This document shows, piece after piece, positions 41,043-51,129 of a DNA stretch of 64,000 nt. Position 1 is the first letter of the stretch; each line of letters begins with the position of its first letter. A program made the translations under genes and the position numbers. The stretch covers positions 1 to 64,000 of the forward strand of contig CAZTXQ010000009.1 in assembly GCA_964617375.1 (NCBI GenBank), written 5' to 3'. The DNA comes from Firm-13 sp964617375. GTDB taxonomy: Bacteria > Bacillota > Clostridia > Saccharofermentanales > Saccharofermentanaceae. The notes beneath the pieces are model-generated. The model was not told the origin of the DNA, did not search any database, and saw only the letters and a program-made list of their open reading frames with translations.

Positions 41043-43505
41043 TTACAGCTGTGCAATCGTAACGCCGTCTTCGCCTTCGCCGTAGGTACCGAGCCGGAAG
41101 CTTGAAACGCGCTTGTCACTTCTTAAGTGCATGTTGACCGCAGAACGCAATGCCCCCGTTCCTTTGCCGTGAACGATCCGGACCGTCGCGATATTCGAGA
41201 GCACACAATCGTCGATATATCTGTCCAAAGTCGAGATGGCCTCGTCGACCGTCATACCGAGAAGCTGAATCTCCGGCATGGTCGTCTGTGCGCGCGACAT
41301 GCGTATATCGGACGCGCCGCTCTTCTGTGTCGATATCCTGTCGGCCCTCGACTTGGATCTTCCCGACTTCTCGTCCGGTTTCTTGCCAACCTGTTCTTCA
41401 CTCGGATAACGAAGAGTGTCTTTCGCCACGGTAAAACGCATGGAACCGGACTGCAGAACACAGTTCCCGCGTCCGTCGGGTCCCTTGACCACCGTTCCGG
41501 TCACCTGTAGGGCCGGCGCATAATAGAGCCCGCCCGTTCTGACTTCGTCGGGCACCTGCCCGGGAACAGCTGTCTTGAGCCTTGATTTCTCGTTGTCGGT
41601 TTCCAGATCCAGGAGTCCGGCACGAAGGTTGCGGCGGATCGCCTGAACCTTCTCTTCCGCGTCGTGCTGGTTCTTTTCGCGTATCGATTTCCGCAAATCC
41701 TTTAAGATTTCATCGACCTCGTCCAAAGCTTCTTCAAGAAGTTCTTTCTTCTCTTCCCTTGCCTGAAAAAGAATGGCCTTCTTCTTATCTTCAATCTCGT
41801 CCCGCTCTTTCTGAAGCGCGTTTTCCTGTTCCCTGACGTGGTCACGCATCTGCCGGATCTCTTTTCTAAGCTTTTCGCTTTCCCGGTTATTGCGCTCCGC
41901 GGTTGAGAGCAGTTCTTCAAAACGAAGTCCCTCATCCGACAGAAGTGTCTGTGCTGCGTCGATGATATCCTGACCCAATCCCAGCTTTCTTGAGATCGCA
42001 AACGCGTTGCTGACGCCGGGAAGGCCGATTAGAAGTCGATATGTCGGAGATAATGTATCCGTATCAAATTCGCAGCATGCGTTCTCGACGCCGTCCGTTT
42101 CGATTGCATACCCCTTCAGTTCTTTGTAATGCGTCGTAGCAACCGTGACCGCTCCCTGCTTTCGCAGGTGATCCAAAACCGCGATAGCGAGTGCGGCGCC
42201 TTCCGAAGGATCCGTACCGGAACCGAGTTCGTCGGCCAGAACGAGGGTTGAGGGACCGGTCTCTTCAATGATCGACACAAGATTTCTCATGTGCGAGGAA
42301 AACGTCGACAGACTCTGCTCGATGCTCTGTTCGTCGCCGATGTCGGCAAGAATCCGGTCGAAAACCGATACTTCCGAATGGTCCAGGCACGGAATCTGAA
42401 GTCCCGCCATTGCCATGAGACAGAAGAGCCCGCACGTCTTGAGCGAAACCGTTTTACCGCCGGTATTCGGGCCCGTGATCACCAGTGTCCTATACGTCTC
42501 TCCGATGGAAAAGTCAATCGGAACAACTCGATCCTTGGGTATCAGGGGATGCCGCGCTTTTCGCAGTACAATCCGGCCGCTCTCGTTAAAAATCGGGCGG
42601 GTCGCGTTCATCTCGAGCGCCAGACTCGCCTTGGCATTCATGAAATCGAGTTCTTTCATAAGACTCACATCGGTCATCAGCTCGGTTCTGTACACGGCGA
42701 CACGTCCCGAGAGATGTGCGAGTATGCGCTCGATCTCTTCGCGTTCCACGGTCATCCACTCCCGGATCTGATTGTTCGCTTCAACGACGGCCATCGGCTC
42801 GACAAAAATCGTCTGCCCCGACGAAGAGGTATCGTGAATGATTCCGGGAATCTCGCTTCGTTTCTCGGCCTTCACCGGTACGACGTAACGCTCGCCGCGC
42901 AATGTGACGAGCTGTTCCTGAAGTGCCGTCGGATGCTGGCGGATAATCCTCTCGAGAATATCCCGTACACTGGATTGCGTATCACGAATTTTTCTCCGGA
43001 TATTATAAAGTGTATCGCTCGCGCGATCGTTCATCTCATCTTCCGAGAGAATGCAGAAGGAAATCTCCTTCTCGAGAGACGGAACTGCCATCAGCATACG
43101 GACCCGCGAAAAAAGTTCGTGGTCGGGAAGCGCATCCTTCTCTTTCGGGAGGACGGTTTTCATACGTTCGACCGACCGCAAAAAGCATGCGATTCCCAGC
43201 AGATTTTTCATGGAAAGAACCGCATCTGCCTGCACCAGGGCAAGCGAGTCACGTATATCCCAGAGTCCCGACAGCGGCAATTGCCCCTCCCGAAAAATAA
43301 ACGATAAAGTGTCGTCGGTCTCCCGCTGCCTTTTCTCGACTGTTTTGATATCGGAACACGGCAGCAATTCTTCACACAGTTCACGGCCGTAAGCGCTTTT
43401 CGCTAAAGCAGTCAGACGGCTCCGGATCTTATCAAATTCAAGAGTCGACAAAGATCTTCCTCTGAGAAGCTTCTCGGCGGCCTCTTCTTCAAATGTTGTA
43501 TACAT
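41043..43505 (-). CDS. mutS2: MutS2 family ATPase/endonuclease
   Basis: MutS2 acts on recombination intermediates and collided ribosomes rather than mismatches. The 820-residue protein has the clamp/lever region, Walker A TGPNTGGKT (about 343-351), Walker B STLVLADELGSGTDP, a long charged coiled coil (about 520-650), a KOW-like segment, and a C-terminal Smr domain (about 745-820) with the HGKGTGALR motif. The other Smr motif reads IQLLG instead of LDLRG, a variant I recall from related Clostridia. It is the last gene of a minus-strand run that includes pgsA. Confidence 0.95.
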   Translation of the reverse strand: MYTTFEEEAAEKLLRGRSLSTLEFDKIRSRLTALAKSAYGRELCEELLPCSDIKTVEKRQRETDDTLSFIFREGQLPLSGLWDIRDSLALVQADAVLSMKNLLGIACFLRSVERMKTVLPKEKDALPDHELFSRVRMLMAVPSLEKEISFCILSEDEMNDRASDTLYNIRRKIRDTQSSVRDILERIIRQHPTALQEQLVTLRGERYVVPVKAEKRSEIPGIIHDTSSSGQTIFVEPMAVVEANNQIREWMTVEREEIERILAHLSGRVAVYRTELMTDVSLMKELDFMNAKASLALEMNATRPIFNESGRIVLRKARHPLIPKDRVVPIDFSIGETYRTLVITGPNTGGKTVSLKTCGLFCLMAMAGLQIPCLDHSEVSVFDRILADIGDEQSIEQSLSTFSSHMRNLVSIIEETGPSTLVLADELGSGTDPSEGAALAIAVLDHLRKQGAVTVATTHYKELKGYAIETDGVENACCEFDTDTLSPTYRLLIGLPGVSNAFAISRKLGLGQDIIDAAQTLLSDEGLRFEELLSTAERNNRESEKLRKEIRQMRDHVREQENALQKERDEIEDKKKAILFQAREEKKELLEEALDEVDEILKDLRKSIREKNQHDAEEKVQAIRRNLRAGLLDLETDNEKSRLKTAVPGQVPDEVRTGGLYYAPALQVTGTVVKGPDGRGNCVLQSGSMRFTVAKDTLRYPSEEQVGKKPDEKSGRSKSRADRISTQKSGASDIRMSRAQTTMPEIQLLGMTVDEAISTLDRYIDDCVLSNIATVRIVHGKGTGALRSAVNMHLRSDKRVSSFRLGTYGEGEDGVTIAQL

Positions 43506-43522
43506 AATAATCCTATCCGACT

Positions 43523-44140
43523 TTATGTCTTGTCAGATGTCCCCAGGTCAGCGGAAGCTGTTTCTTCCGGTTTTGTGTTGTTGGAGAGCATCGAGGTTCC
43601 GTATCGTATCGTCGCATAGGACGACATCAGAACCGGCGGAATAAAAATAAAATGAACAATATAACGGGCGTTTTCGGGTACGAACGGCACGAAAAACACC
43701 AGCGCGAGAGCGATTACAAAGAGCACCGTCGATATCTTGCCATACCATTTCGAATGTACGACGATCTTCTTCTTGCGCATAAAGTAGATGCCCCCGACAA
43801 TCATCAGGAGCTCCTTGACAATAATAAACACAACAACCCAAAGCGGCAGTCTCTGTATAAGAAACATCATAAACGCCGTCGTAAACTGGAAAAGCTTATC
43901 GACGAACGGGTCGTAAATCTTGCCGAATTCCGAAATCTGATTAAAGGTTCTGGCAATGTATCCGTCAAGCGCATCGGTCAGCCATATCGCAACAAAGAAT
44001 GCAAATGCAAGCATACCAAAAAGAGGTGCACTCTTGTCGCTCCTGCCGCTTTCGTAGATAAAGAAAGCCATGAACGGAATCGCCGCAAACCGGATTGTCG
44101 TCAGTATGTTCGGTATTGTCCAGGTAAACCTAAGCCTCAT
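43523..44140 (-). CDS. pgsA: CDP-diacylglycerol-glycerol-3-phosphate 3-phosphatidyltransferase
   Basis: PgsA makes phosphatidylglycerol phosphate, the entry to anionic phospholipids. The 205-residue membrane protein has the CDP-alcohol phosphatidyltransferase motif in full, D56-AL-DG-YI-AR-...-G73-...-D77-...-D81 (DALDGYIART and GKIYDPFVDK), and six hydrophobic segments. The opening TWTIPNILTTIRFAAIP is typical of PgsA. It lies between pfkA and mutS2 with gaps of 8 and 17 bases, so it is cotranscribed with them. Confidence 0.92.
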   Translation of the reverse strand: MRLRFTWTIPNILTTIRFAAIPFMAFFIYESGRSDKSAPLFGMLAFAFFVAIWLTDALDGYIARTFNQISEFGKIYDPFVDKLFQFTTAFMMFLIQRLPLWVVVFIIVKELLMIVGGIYFMRKKKIVVHSKWYGKISTVLFVIALALVFFVPFVPENARYIVHFIFIPPVLMSSYATIRYGTSMLSNNTKPEETASADLGTSDKT

Positions 44141-44148
44141 CGCACCGT

Positions 44149-45201
44149 TTATGACAGGAGCTTAGCCCGTGCCAATTCCTTCTCCGAAATGGATTTCTTC
44201 ATCTTAAGACCTTCTTCAATGTCAACATCACCGATCTGTCCGTCCTTAAGAACGATCAGACGGTTCAGGCGGCCTTCATTGATGCACTCTATCGCGCGAA
44301 CACCCATAAGGCTTGCCATGGTGCGGTCCCTCAGCGACGGGCTTCCGCCGCGCTGCAAGTGACCGAGAATGGTCGGTCTTGACTCGATGCCGGTAGCTTC
44401 CTCGATCTTCTGTGCGATCTCGATCGCTTTGCCGGCCCCTTCGGCAACAATAACGATGTAGTGATGCTTGCCTGCATTTCTTCCGTCGAGAATAACCTTA
44501 AGCACATCCTTTGAAAAATCATAAGGCTGCTCCGGGATCAGAACGACTTCGGCACCGGTTGCGATGCCAACATTGAGGGCAATATAGCCGGCTCTTCTGC
44601 CCATAACCTCAATAACGCTGCATCTCTCATGGGAAGACGCCGTATCGCGAAGTTTGTCGATAGCCTCCATAGCGGTATTCATGGCCGTGTCATAGCCGAT
44701 GGTGTATTCGGTCGAAGCGATATCGTTGTCGATGGTTCCGGGCAGACCGATAACCGGCACTCCCAGACGTGCTAAGTCTCTGGCTCCTTTATAGGAACCG
44801 TCGCCGCCGATGACACAGAGAACATCGATGCCGAACACATTGCACATTTTCGCGCTCTTCAAAACGCCTTCGGGGGTCTCGAAAGTCTTGGATCTGGCTG
44901 TCATCAGAAATGTACCGCCGCGCTGAAGTTTCTCGGATACGTCCCGCGATGTGATTTCCTCAACTTCGCCCTTCCAGAGTCCGTGAAAACCTCTGGTCAC
45001 TCCGAAAACCTTGTATCCATAGTGTCTTCCGGCACGTGCAATCGCACGGATCGTGGCATTCATTCCGGGTGCGTCGCCGCCGCTCGTCAACACGCCAATT
45101 CCCTTAATGACCGGCGTATCCGCAATAGGTGCATTGTCATAATTTTTTGCAACCATTTCCTTAAGGTTCGGCATGCTCTCAACTGTATATTGATCAATCA
45201 T
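44149..45201 (-). CDS. pfkA: ATP-dependent 6-phosphofructokinase with N-terminal extension
   Basis: PfkA phosphorylates fructose-6-phosphate, the key control step of glycolysis. The 350-residue sequence shows GVLTSGGDAPGMNATIR, VIGGDGSYKGA (glycine in the position that favours ATP over pyrophosphate), the catalytic PGTIDNDI, MGRRAGYIAL, and TILGHLQRGGSPS. About 33 residues (MIDQYTVESMPNLKEM...) precede the point where bacterial PfkA normally begins. The ATG at 45201 has AGGCGGT nine bases upstream and no start codon with a better site lies inside the extension. Confidence 0.94.
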   Translation of the reverse strand: MIDQYTVESMPNLKEMVAKNYDNAPIADTPVIKGIGVLTSGGDAPGMNATIRAIARAGRHYGYKVFGVTRGFHGLWKGEVEEITSRDVSEKLQRGGTFLMTARSKTFETPEGVLKSAKMCNVFGIDVLCVIGGDGSYKGARDLARLGVPVIGLPGTIDNDIASTEYTIGYDTAMNTAMEAIDKLRDTASSHERCSVIEVMGRRAGYIALNVGIATGAEVVLIPEQPYDFSKDVLKVILDGRNAGKHHYIVIVAEGAGKAIEIAQKIEEATGIESRPTILGHLQRGGSPSLRDRTMASLMGVRAIECINEGRLNRLIVLKDGQIGDVDIEEGLKMKKSISEKELARAKLLS

Positions 45202-45284
45202 TATATTATTACCGCCTTTATACTAAAATTCAACGAATAAACTTTTTTGATTTGAATACGTTTATTATACAGGCAAAATGCTTT

Positions 45285-48200
45285 TCAGAAAATAGCCATA
45301 TTGGCTGCGCCGCAAATTCCGGCGATTTCTTTAAGCACGCTGTCGGAAGCAGCAACGGCGTATTGTGCGGGAAGTTCGATCCTCTTTTTGGAGGATGCAA
45401 TAAGCATGACAACCGGCATCGTCCCGTGAAAATATTCAAGAGCAGCCAATATTCTTTGATAGCCTTCGTCATTCTCCTGACCCAAATACCGGATGCAAAG
45501 GCGCCGGACCGTTTCGTTGGGAACGTTCGAAGCAACGTTCCGACCGGTCTCACCGGCGGCCTGTGCCGGACCGTTATGACCGCTCTCTCCGGCCGCCGAA
45601 GCCGGCGTTTTCAACCCGTTCTCCCTGCTGCCTTGCGCCGTCTCTTTAGGCCCGGTCTCATTGTTGACCGGCGTCTTGCCGTTCCGGCCGTTCCATTTGT
45701 TTTCCGGCGAGAATGCCTTTTGATGAAACACAGGCGGAGCCTTGTTTCCGGTACATACAGCCGGTAGTTCCGCAATGCTTTCGGCGATCAGTTTCGGTGC
45801 TTCGTCCTCACGGATACTGACTCTGCCGCGAATCAATAGAACTTTGTTCTCCTTGATTATTTCCAGGTTTGCCTGATAAATTTTGGGAAAACAGATAACC
45901 TCGTATCCGCCCAGCAAATCTTCTAACTGAAGAAATGCCATAATCTCCTGATTCCTGGTGGATTTTGTCGTTTTGGAGATCAGAAGACCTGCCATCCGGA
46001 CCTGATCTCTGTCCTCAAGAGCTCTTTCCGGCATAACTTCTTCATCTCCCGCGCCGGTAACAAAGGCAGAACTGTCGGTATTCGTATAAAAATCAATCGC
46101 CTGCTTATAGGCCTCCAGAGGGTGTCCCGAGACATATAACCCCAGAACCTCTTTCTCCTTCATCAGCTTTTCGGAAACCGAATATTCATCCAGTTCGGGA
46201 TAAAGCGGTTCGGAACGGGTAGTGTCCTCCTTGGGCCCGGAAAGTCCGAAGAGAGAAATCTGGCCGTCCATCTCGTTGCGTCTGGCAGTGGAAAGCTGTG
46301 CATAAAACGGATCGAGAGCCGCAATCATCCGTGTCCTTGCAATACCAAAACCGTCCAGCGCAGAAGCGAGTATCAGGGATTCGATCATCTTCTTATTCAT
46401 ATCCTGCCGGAAAACGCGTCTTAAGAAATCACCGTACGACTTAAACTCTCCGAACTCCGTCCGTTCTTTCACCAATTGCAGGATGGCTCCTTCCCCGACA
46501 TTTTTCACAGCCGACAAGCCTATCCGAATCTTTCCGCGCCCTTCCGTGGTGAACTTGGCCATGCTCCTGTTGATGTCCGGCGGCAGTACTTTAAGCCCCA
46601 TCTTCCTGCAGCTGCCTACATACCAGGCGGTCTGCGGCAAGTTGCCGCGGAAGCTGTTCAGCATGGCCGCCATAAATTCCGTAGGGTAATGGTATTTCAA
46701 GTGCGCTGTGATATATGCGATCACGGCATAGGCAGCGGCATGCGATTTGTTGAATGCATATCCGGAAAACAGCGATACATCATTGAATATCTTCGTCGCT
46801 GACGCTTCCGGAACACCGCGGTTCACCGCCCCGTCTACCACTCTACCCTTCTCATCCGTTCCGCCGTATACAAAAAGGCGCCTGTACTTTTCCATAATCT
46901 CGGGCTTCTTCTTACTCATGGCGCGTCTGATATTATCGGACTGCCCCATCGAAAAGCCGGCGACATCGCGCACGATCTGCATCGCCTGTTCCTGATAAAT
47001 CATGCAGCCATAGGATACATTCAGGATCGGTTCCAGGAGCGGATGCTCATATCGTATCGAAGAAGGGTCGTGTCTTGACGCCACATAACGCGGTATCTGT
47101 TCCATCGGTCCCGGCCGGTAAAGAGAAATACCGGCGACGATATCCTCGATCGAATTCGGTGCAAGCTCGATCATAAACGATGTCATGCCGGAACTTTCAA
47201 GCTGGAATATACCTTCGGTATCTCCGCGCCCGATCATGTCGTACACTTCCGGTTCACTCATCGGAATGCGGTCATAATCGAGTTGAATTCCGTAACTCTG
47301 AAAGACCATTTCCGCGGTGTCCCGCATTACGGTAAGCGTGCGAAGTCCGAGAAAGTCGAATTTTAGAAGACCGATCGCCTCGACCTTATTCTTATCGAAC
47401 TGCACGACGACCGATTCGTCATTCCTGGACAAAGGCGCAAGATCGGTCAGCGGTTCACTTGAAATGACAACTCCGGCCGCGTGCGTTGAGGCGTGTCTCG
47501 GCATCCCCTCAAAGAGCATCGCCGTATCGAGAATATCCTTCGTGGCCTCGCTGCTCTTATAGGCGCTCATCAAATCCGGTGAAATCTCAAGAGCGTGCGC
47601 GATCTTGATGCCTCCCCCAAAAGGAATCAGCTTGGCAAGATGGTCACTCTCCGCATACGGCATCTCGAGCGCCCGCGCGACATCCCTGACACAGGCTCTG
47701 GCGGCCAGAGTCCCGAAAGTAATGACCTGTGCGACCCGGTCTTCCCCGTATTTTGCGGTAACATATTGAATAACTTCGCTTCTTCTCTCATAACAGAAAT
47801 CCACGTCAAAATCCGGCATGCTGACACGCTCGTTATTGAGAAAGCGTTCGAATATCAGCCCGTATCGGATCGGATCGATATTTGTAATGGCTATCGCATA
47901 TGCGACAAGAGAACCGGCGCCGGAGCCTCTCCCGGGACCGACCATAATGCCGTGATCACGGGCGTACTTGATGAAATCCCATACGATCAGGTAATAATCG
48001 GTATACCCCATCTCCGTGATGACGGAAAGTTCATAATCGAGTCGGTCAAAATATACCTGTTCATCGGACACTTCGTCAGAAGCGGCAAGTCTTTTTCTTA
48101 GGCCTTCCGTTGCAAGCGTCTTAAGAAAGAGTACGTGATCCGTAAAGGAATCCGGAAGATCAAAACTCGGCAGATGAATCTTGTCGAACGTATATCCGGC

Positions 48201-49040
48201 CTGACACATGGCGGCGATGCGCGAGGTATTTTCGATAGCCGAAGGCAGGTTCGGGAAAAACGCCCGCATCTCGTCTTCGGACTTGACATAAAAGTCGTCC
48301 GTCGGCATCCGCATCCGATCTCTGTCGGAAACGTGTTTTCCGGTCTGCATACATAGAAGCACATCGTGTGCCTTAGCATCTTCCTTCAGCATATAATGGC
48401 AGTCATTTGTCGCGACAAGCGGAATCCCGGTCTCCTGTGATATCCGTATAAGATGCGAATTCACGCGAGCCTGAGCCGGTATCGTATTGCTCTGAATCTC
48501 CAGATAGTAATTGCCTCTCCCGAAAACACGGTCATACCAGAGTGCAATCTCCCTTGCTCCCTCGAACTGATCGTTCATAAGGGCGGTAGCGATTTCTCCT
48601 CCGAGACAGGCAGACAGTGCGATAAGACCGCCGCTGTATTTCTGAAGCAACTCTTTGTCGATACGCGGCCGGTAATAAAATCCTTCCATGAATCCGGCGG
48701 ATACGAGCCGGTTCAGATTCTTAAGTCCTTCGTTATCTTTGGCGAGAAGAACCAGGTGATTCGGTTCCCGGTCGGCACTGCCTTCCTTATCAAGCCGGCT
48801 TCTCGTTGCAACGTAGCATTCGCAGCCGATGATCGGATGAATACCCTCCTTAATCATTTCCTGATAGAATTCTACGGTACCGTACATGACACCGTGATCC
48901 GTTATCGCGCAGGAGGTCATGCCGAGTTCCTTGAGACGTGCGGCAAGGGACTTAATACGGATCGCTCCGTCAAGAAGGCTGTATTCCGTATGCAGATGAA
49001 GGTGTGTAAAACCTTGTTCGTCTCTCGTATTCTCGGACAC
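45285..49040 (-). CDS. dnaE: DNA polymerase III alpha subunit (DnaE)
   Basis: The 1251-residue C-family polymerase begins with a PHP domain (FTHLHLHTEYSLLDGA), has the palm motif GPGRGSGAGSLVAYA and the active-site aspartates in PDFDVDFCY (about 408-414), the tandem helix-hairpin-helix region, and an OB fold near 1000-1090. Between the OB fold and the last domain is an inserted low-complexity stretch of about 85 residues (about 1091-1175) rich in Gly, Asn, Glu and Ala with repeats such as AAGESGHNGPAQAAGETG. It follows uvrB by 18 bases and shares its LexA-boxed promoter. Confidence 0.95.
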   Translation of the reverse strand: MSENTRDEQGFTHLHLHTEYSLLDGAIRIKSLAARLKELGMTSCAITDHGVMYGTVEFYQEMIKEGIHPIIGCECYVATRSRLDKEGSADREPNHLVLLAKDNEGLKNLNRLVSAGFMEGFYYRPRIDKELLQKYSGGLIALSACLGGEIATALMNDQFEGAREIALWYDRVFGRGNYYLEIQSNTIPAQARVNSHLIRISQETGIPLVATNDCHYMLKEDAKAHDVLLCMQTGKHVSDRDRMRMPTDDFYVKSEDEMRAFFPNLPSAIENTSRIAAMCQAGYTFDKIHLPSFDLPDSFTDHVLFLKTLATEGLRKRLAASDEVSDEQVYFDRLDYELSVITEMGYTDYYLIVWDFIKYARDHGIMVGPGRGSGAGSLVAYAIAITNIDPIRYGLIFERFLNNERVSMPDFDVDFCYERRSEVIQYVTAKYGEDRVAQVITFGTLAARACVRDVARALEMPYAESDHLAKLIPFGGGIKIAHALEISPDLMSAYKSSEATKDILDTAMLFEGMPRHASTHAAGVVISSEPLTDLAPLSRNDESVVVQFDKNKVEAIGLLKFDFLGLRTLTVMRDTAEMVFQSYGIQLDYDRIPMSEPEVYDMIGRGDTEGIFQLESSGMTSFMIELAPNSIEDIVAGISLYRPGPMEQIPRYVASRHDPSSIRYEHPLLEPILNVSYGCMIYQEQAMQIVRDVAGFSMGQSDNIRRAMSKKKPEIMEKYRRLFVYGGTDEKGRVVDGAVNRGVPEASATKIFNDVSLFSGYAFNKSHAAAYAVIAYITAHLKYHYPTEFMAAMLNSFRGNLPQTAWYVGSCRKMGLKVLPPDINRSMAKFTTEGRGKIRIGLSAVKNVGEGAILQLVKERTEFGEFKSYGDFLRRVFRQDMNKKMIESLILASALDGFGIARTRMIAALDPFYAQLSTARRNEMDGQISLFGLSGPKEDTTRSEPLYPELDEYSVSEKLMKEKEVLGLYVSGHPLEAYKQAIDFYTNTDSSAFVTGAGDEEVMPERALEDRDQVRMAGLLISKTTKSTRNQEIMAFLQLEDLLGGYEVICFPKIYQANLEIIKENKVLLIRGRVSIREDEAPKLIAESIAELPAVCTGNKAPPVFHQKAFSPENKWNGRNGKTPVNNETGPKETAQGSRENGLKTPASAAGESGHNGPAQAAGETGRNVASNVPNETVRRLCIRYLGQENDEGYQRILAALEYFHGTMPVVMLIASSKKRIELPAQYAVAASDSVLKEIAGICGAANMAIF

Positions 49041-49058
49041 GCTATTCCTCCTGAACCG

Positions 49059-51107
49059 TTACTTGATCCGCCCGCGTACGACGACCAGCAAATCACGAAG
49101 CCGTGCGGCCTCTTCAAAATTAAGACTCTTGGCAGCGTCTTTCATCTCTTTTTCGAGACGCTTGGAGAGCTTTGCCAGTTCCGACTGCGAGAGATCGGCC
49201 GGCTTATTCATAAGCATGCCTTCCACCTTATCGGCATCGAGTCCTTCTTCTTTGCTGAACGCCTCGATTGTCTCCAGTACATCCCGTACTTCCTTGATGA
49301 TCGTTCTCGGAATAATATGGTTCTTCTCATTATAAGCCATCTGAATTTCTCTGCGGCGATTCGTCTCGGAAATGGCGGCAAACATGGAATCGGTAATCTT
49401 GTCCGCATACAAAATGACGCGTCCGTTCACATTTCGTGCCGCTCGGCCGATAATCTGAATCAGGGAACGGGTCGAACGCAGGAAGCCTTCCTTATCGGCA
49501 TCAAGGATCATAATAAGCGACACTTCCGGAAGATCCAGACCTTCACGGAGGAGGTTGATTCCAACCAGGACGTCAAACTGTCCCTGCCTTAAGTCCCGTA
49601 GAATCTTCATGCGCTCAACCGTCTCGATATCAGAGTGAAGATACTTGACGCGTACTCCCTCGTTCGCAAGAAAAGCGGAAAGATCCTCCGCCATCTTCTT
49701 GGTCAGTGTCAAAACCAGAGATCTCTCGCCCTTCCCGGTATTCTCCCGGATTTCGGACAGGATATCGTCGATCTGACCATCAACCGGACGAATGGCTATC
49801 TCGGGATCAATAAGCCCTGTCGGACGGATAATCTGCTCTGCCGTCTGACTGCTGTGTTCCGCCTCATAAACAGACGGCGTTGCAGAAACGAAGAGCGTCT
49901 GACCCATGCGTTTCTCAAATTCCGGAAACTTAAGGGGCCGGTTATCATATGCCGAAGGAAGGCGGAACCCGTAATCAATCAGATTCGCCTTTCTGGCATG
50001 ATCTCCGTTGTACATGGCGCCGATCTGCGGAATCGATACGTGCGACTCGTCGATCATCAGAAGGTAATCATCCGGGAAAAAGTCTATAAGCGTGTAAGGA
50101 GGCGTTCCCGGCTCGCGCAGAGCCAGGTGCCTTGAATAATTCTCGATTCCCTTGCAGAACCCCGTTTCCCGGAGCATCTCAAGATCATACCTTGTTCTCT
50201 GCTCAAGACGGTATGCTTCGATCACTTTACCCATGTTCCTCAACTCCAGAAGACGCAATTCGAGTTCTTCTTCGATCGATATCAGCGCCCTCTTGAGCTT
50301 CTCCGAACTGGTTGCATAGTGAGATGCCGGATAAATGGCCGTATAATTCCTTGCCCATTTCACCTTGCCGGTCAGAAAATCGACTTCGCTGATCCGCTCG
50401 ATCGTGTCTCCGAAAAAGCTGACGCGCGTCAGCAGATCCTCCGATGAAGAGGGGTAAATATCGATCGTATCGCCCCTGACACGGAAGCTTCCGCGCTTAA
50501 CCTCAAAATCATTTCTGGAATATTGAATATCAATGAGCTCGCGAATAACCTGGTCCCGGTCTTTCTTCATACCCGGCCGCAGATTAACCATAAGATCCCG
50601 GTAATCTACCGGGTCGCCCAATCCATAGATACACGAAACGGAAGCGACTACGATTACATCTCTTCGCTCAAGAAGCGCCGATGTGGCGGAGTGCCTCATC
50701 CGGTCTATCTCGTCATTGATTGCGGAATCCTTCTCGATATACGTATCCGAAGCGGCGATATACGCTTCCGGCTGATAGTAGTCATAATAGGAGACAAAAA
50801 ATTCCACAGCGTTGTCCGGGAAAAACGCCTTGAACTCCGCACAAAGCTGCGCGGCCAGCGTCTTGTTGTGTGCAATAACAAGTGCCGGTCTCTGAAGTCT
50901 CTCGATAATGTTGGCCATCGTAAAGGTCTTGCCGGATCCGGTGACTCCGAGAAGCGTCTGCGAAGCAAGACCGTCCTCCATACCCTGGACAAGCTTGTCG
51001 ATGGCATCCGGCTGGTCGCCCATCGGCTTCATATCGCTGTCTATGCGAAAAGGCCGCATTACACCCGGAATATTCTCATATGGAGCATGTGGGTTATCTC
51101 TGGACAT
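49059..51107 (-). CDS. uvrB: Excinuclease ABC subunit UvrB
   Basis: UvrB is the damage-verifying helicase of nucleotide excision repair. The 682-residue protein has Walker A GVTGSGKT (54-61), the beta-hairpin region YYDYYQPEAYIAASDTYIEKD, Walker B LLMIDESHVS, the C-terminal helicase domain with LREGLDLPEVSLIMILDADKEGFLRS, and a UVR motif (EKEMKDAAKSLNFEEAARLRD) at the end. The ATG at 51107 has GAGG eight bases upstream; an in-frame extension of 17 residues has no such site and covers the promoter. It is the first gene of a pair with dnaE. Confidence 0.97.
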   Translation of the reverse strand: MSRDNPHAPYENIPGVMRPFRIDSDMKPMGDQPDAIDKLVQGMEDGLASQTLLGVTGSGKTFTMANIIERLQRPALVIAHNKTLAAQLCAEFKAFFPDNAVEFFVSYYDYYQPEAYIAASDTYIEKDSAINDEIDRMRHSATSALLERRDVIVVASVSCIYGLGDPVDYRDLMVNLRPGMKKDRDQVIRELIDIQYSRNDFEVKRGSFRVRGDTIDIYPSSSEDLLTRVSFFGDTIERISEVDFLTGKVKWARNYTAIYPASHYATSSEKLKRALISIEEELELRLLELRNMGKVIEAYRLEQRTRYDLEMLRETGFCKGIENYSRHLALREPGTPPYTLIDFFPDDYLLMIDESHVSIPQIGAMYNGDHARKANLIDYGFRLPSAYDNRPLKFPEFEKRMGQTLFVSATPSVYEAEHSSQTAEQIIRPTGLIDPEIAIRPVDGQIDDILSEIRENTGKGERSLVLTLTKKMAEDLSAFLANEGVRVKYLHSDIETVERMKILRDLRQGQFDVLVGINLLREGLDLPEVSLIMILDADKEGFLRSTRSLIQIIGRAARNVNGRVILYADKITDSMFAAISETNRRREIQMAYNEKNHIIPRTIIKEVRDVLETIEAFSKEEGLDADKVEGMLMNKPADLSQSELAKLSKRLEKEMKDAAKSLNFEEAARLRDLLVVVRGRIK

Positions 51108-51129
51108 ACATATCACCTCGCATAAAGTC

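Noticed and set aside
41043..41290. MutS2 Smr domain with IQLLG instead of LDLRG as a novelty
   Set aside because: I recall similar LNLLG/LNLIG variants in MutS2 of related Clostridia, so it seems typical for the lineage rather than unusual.
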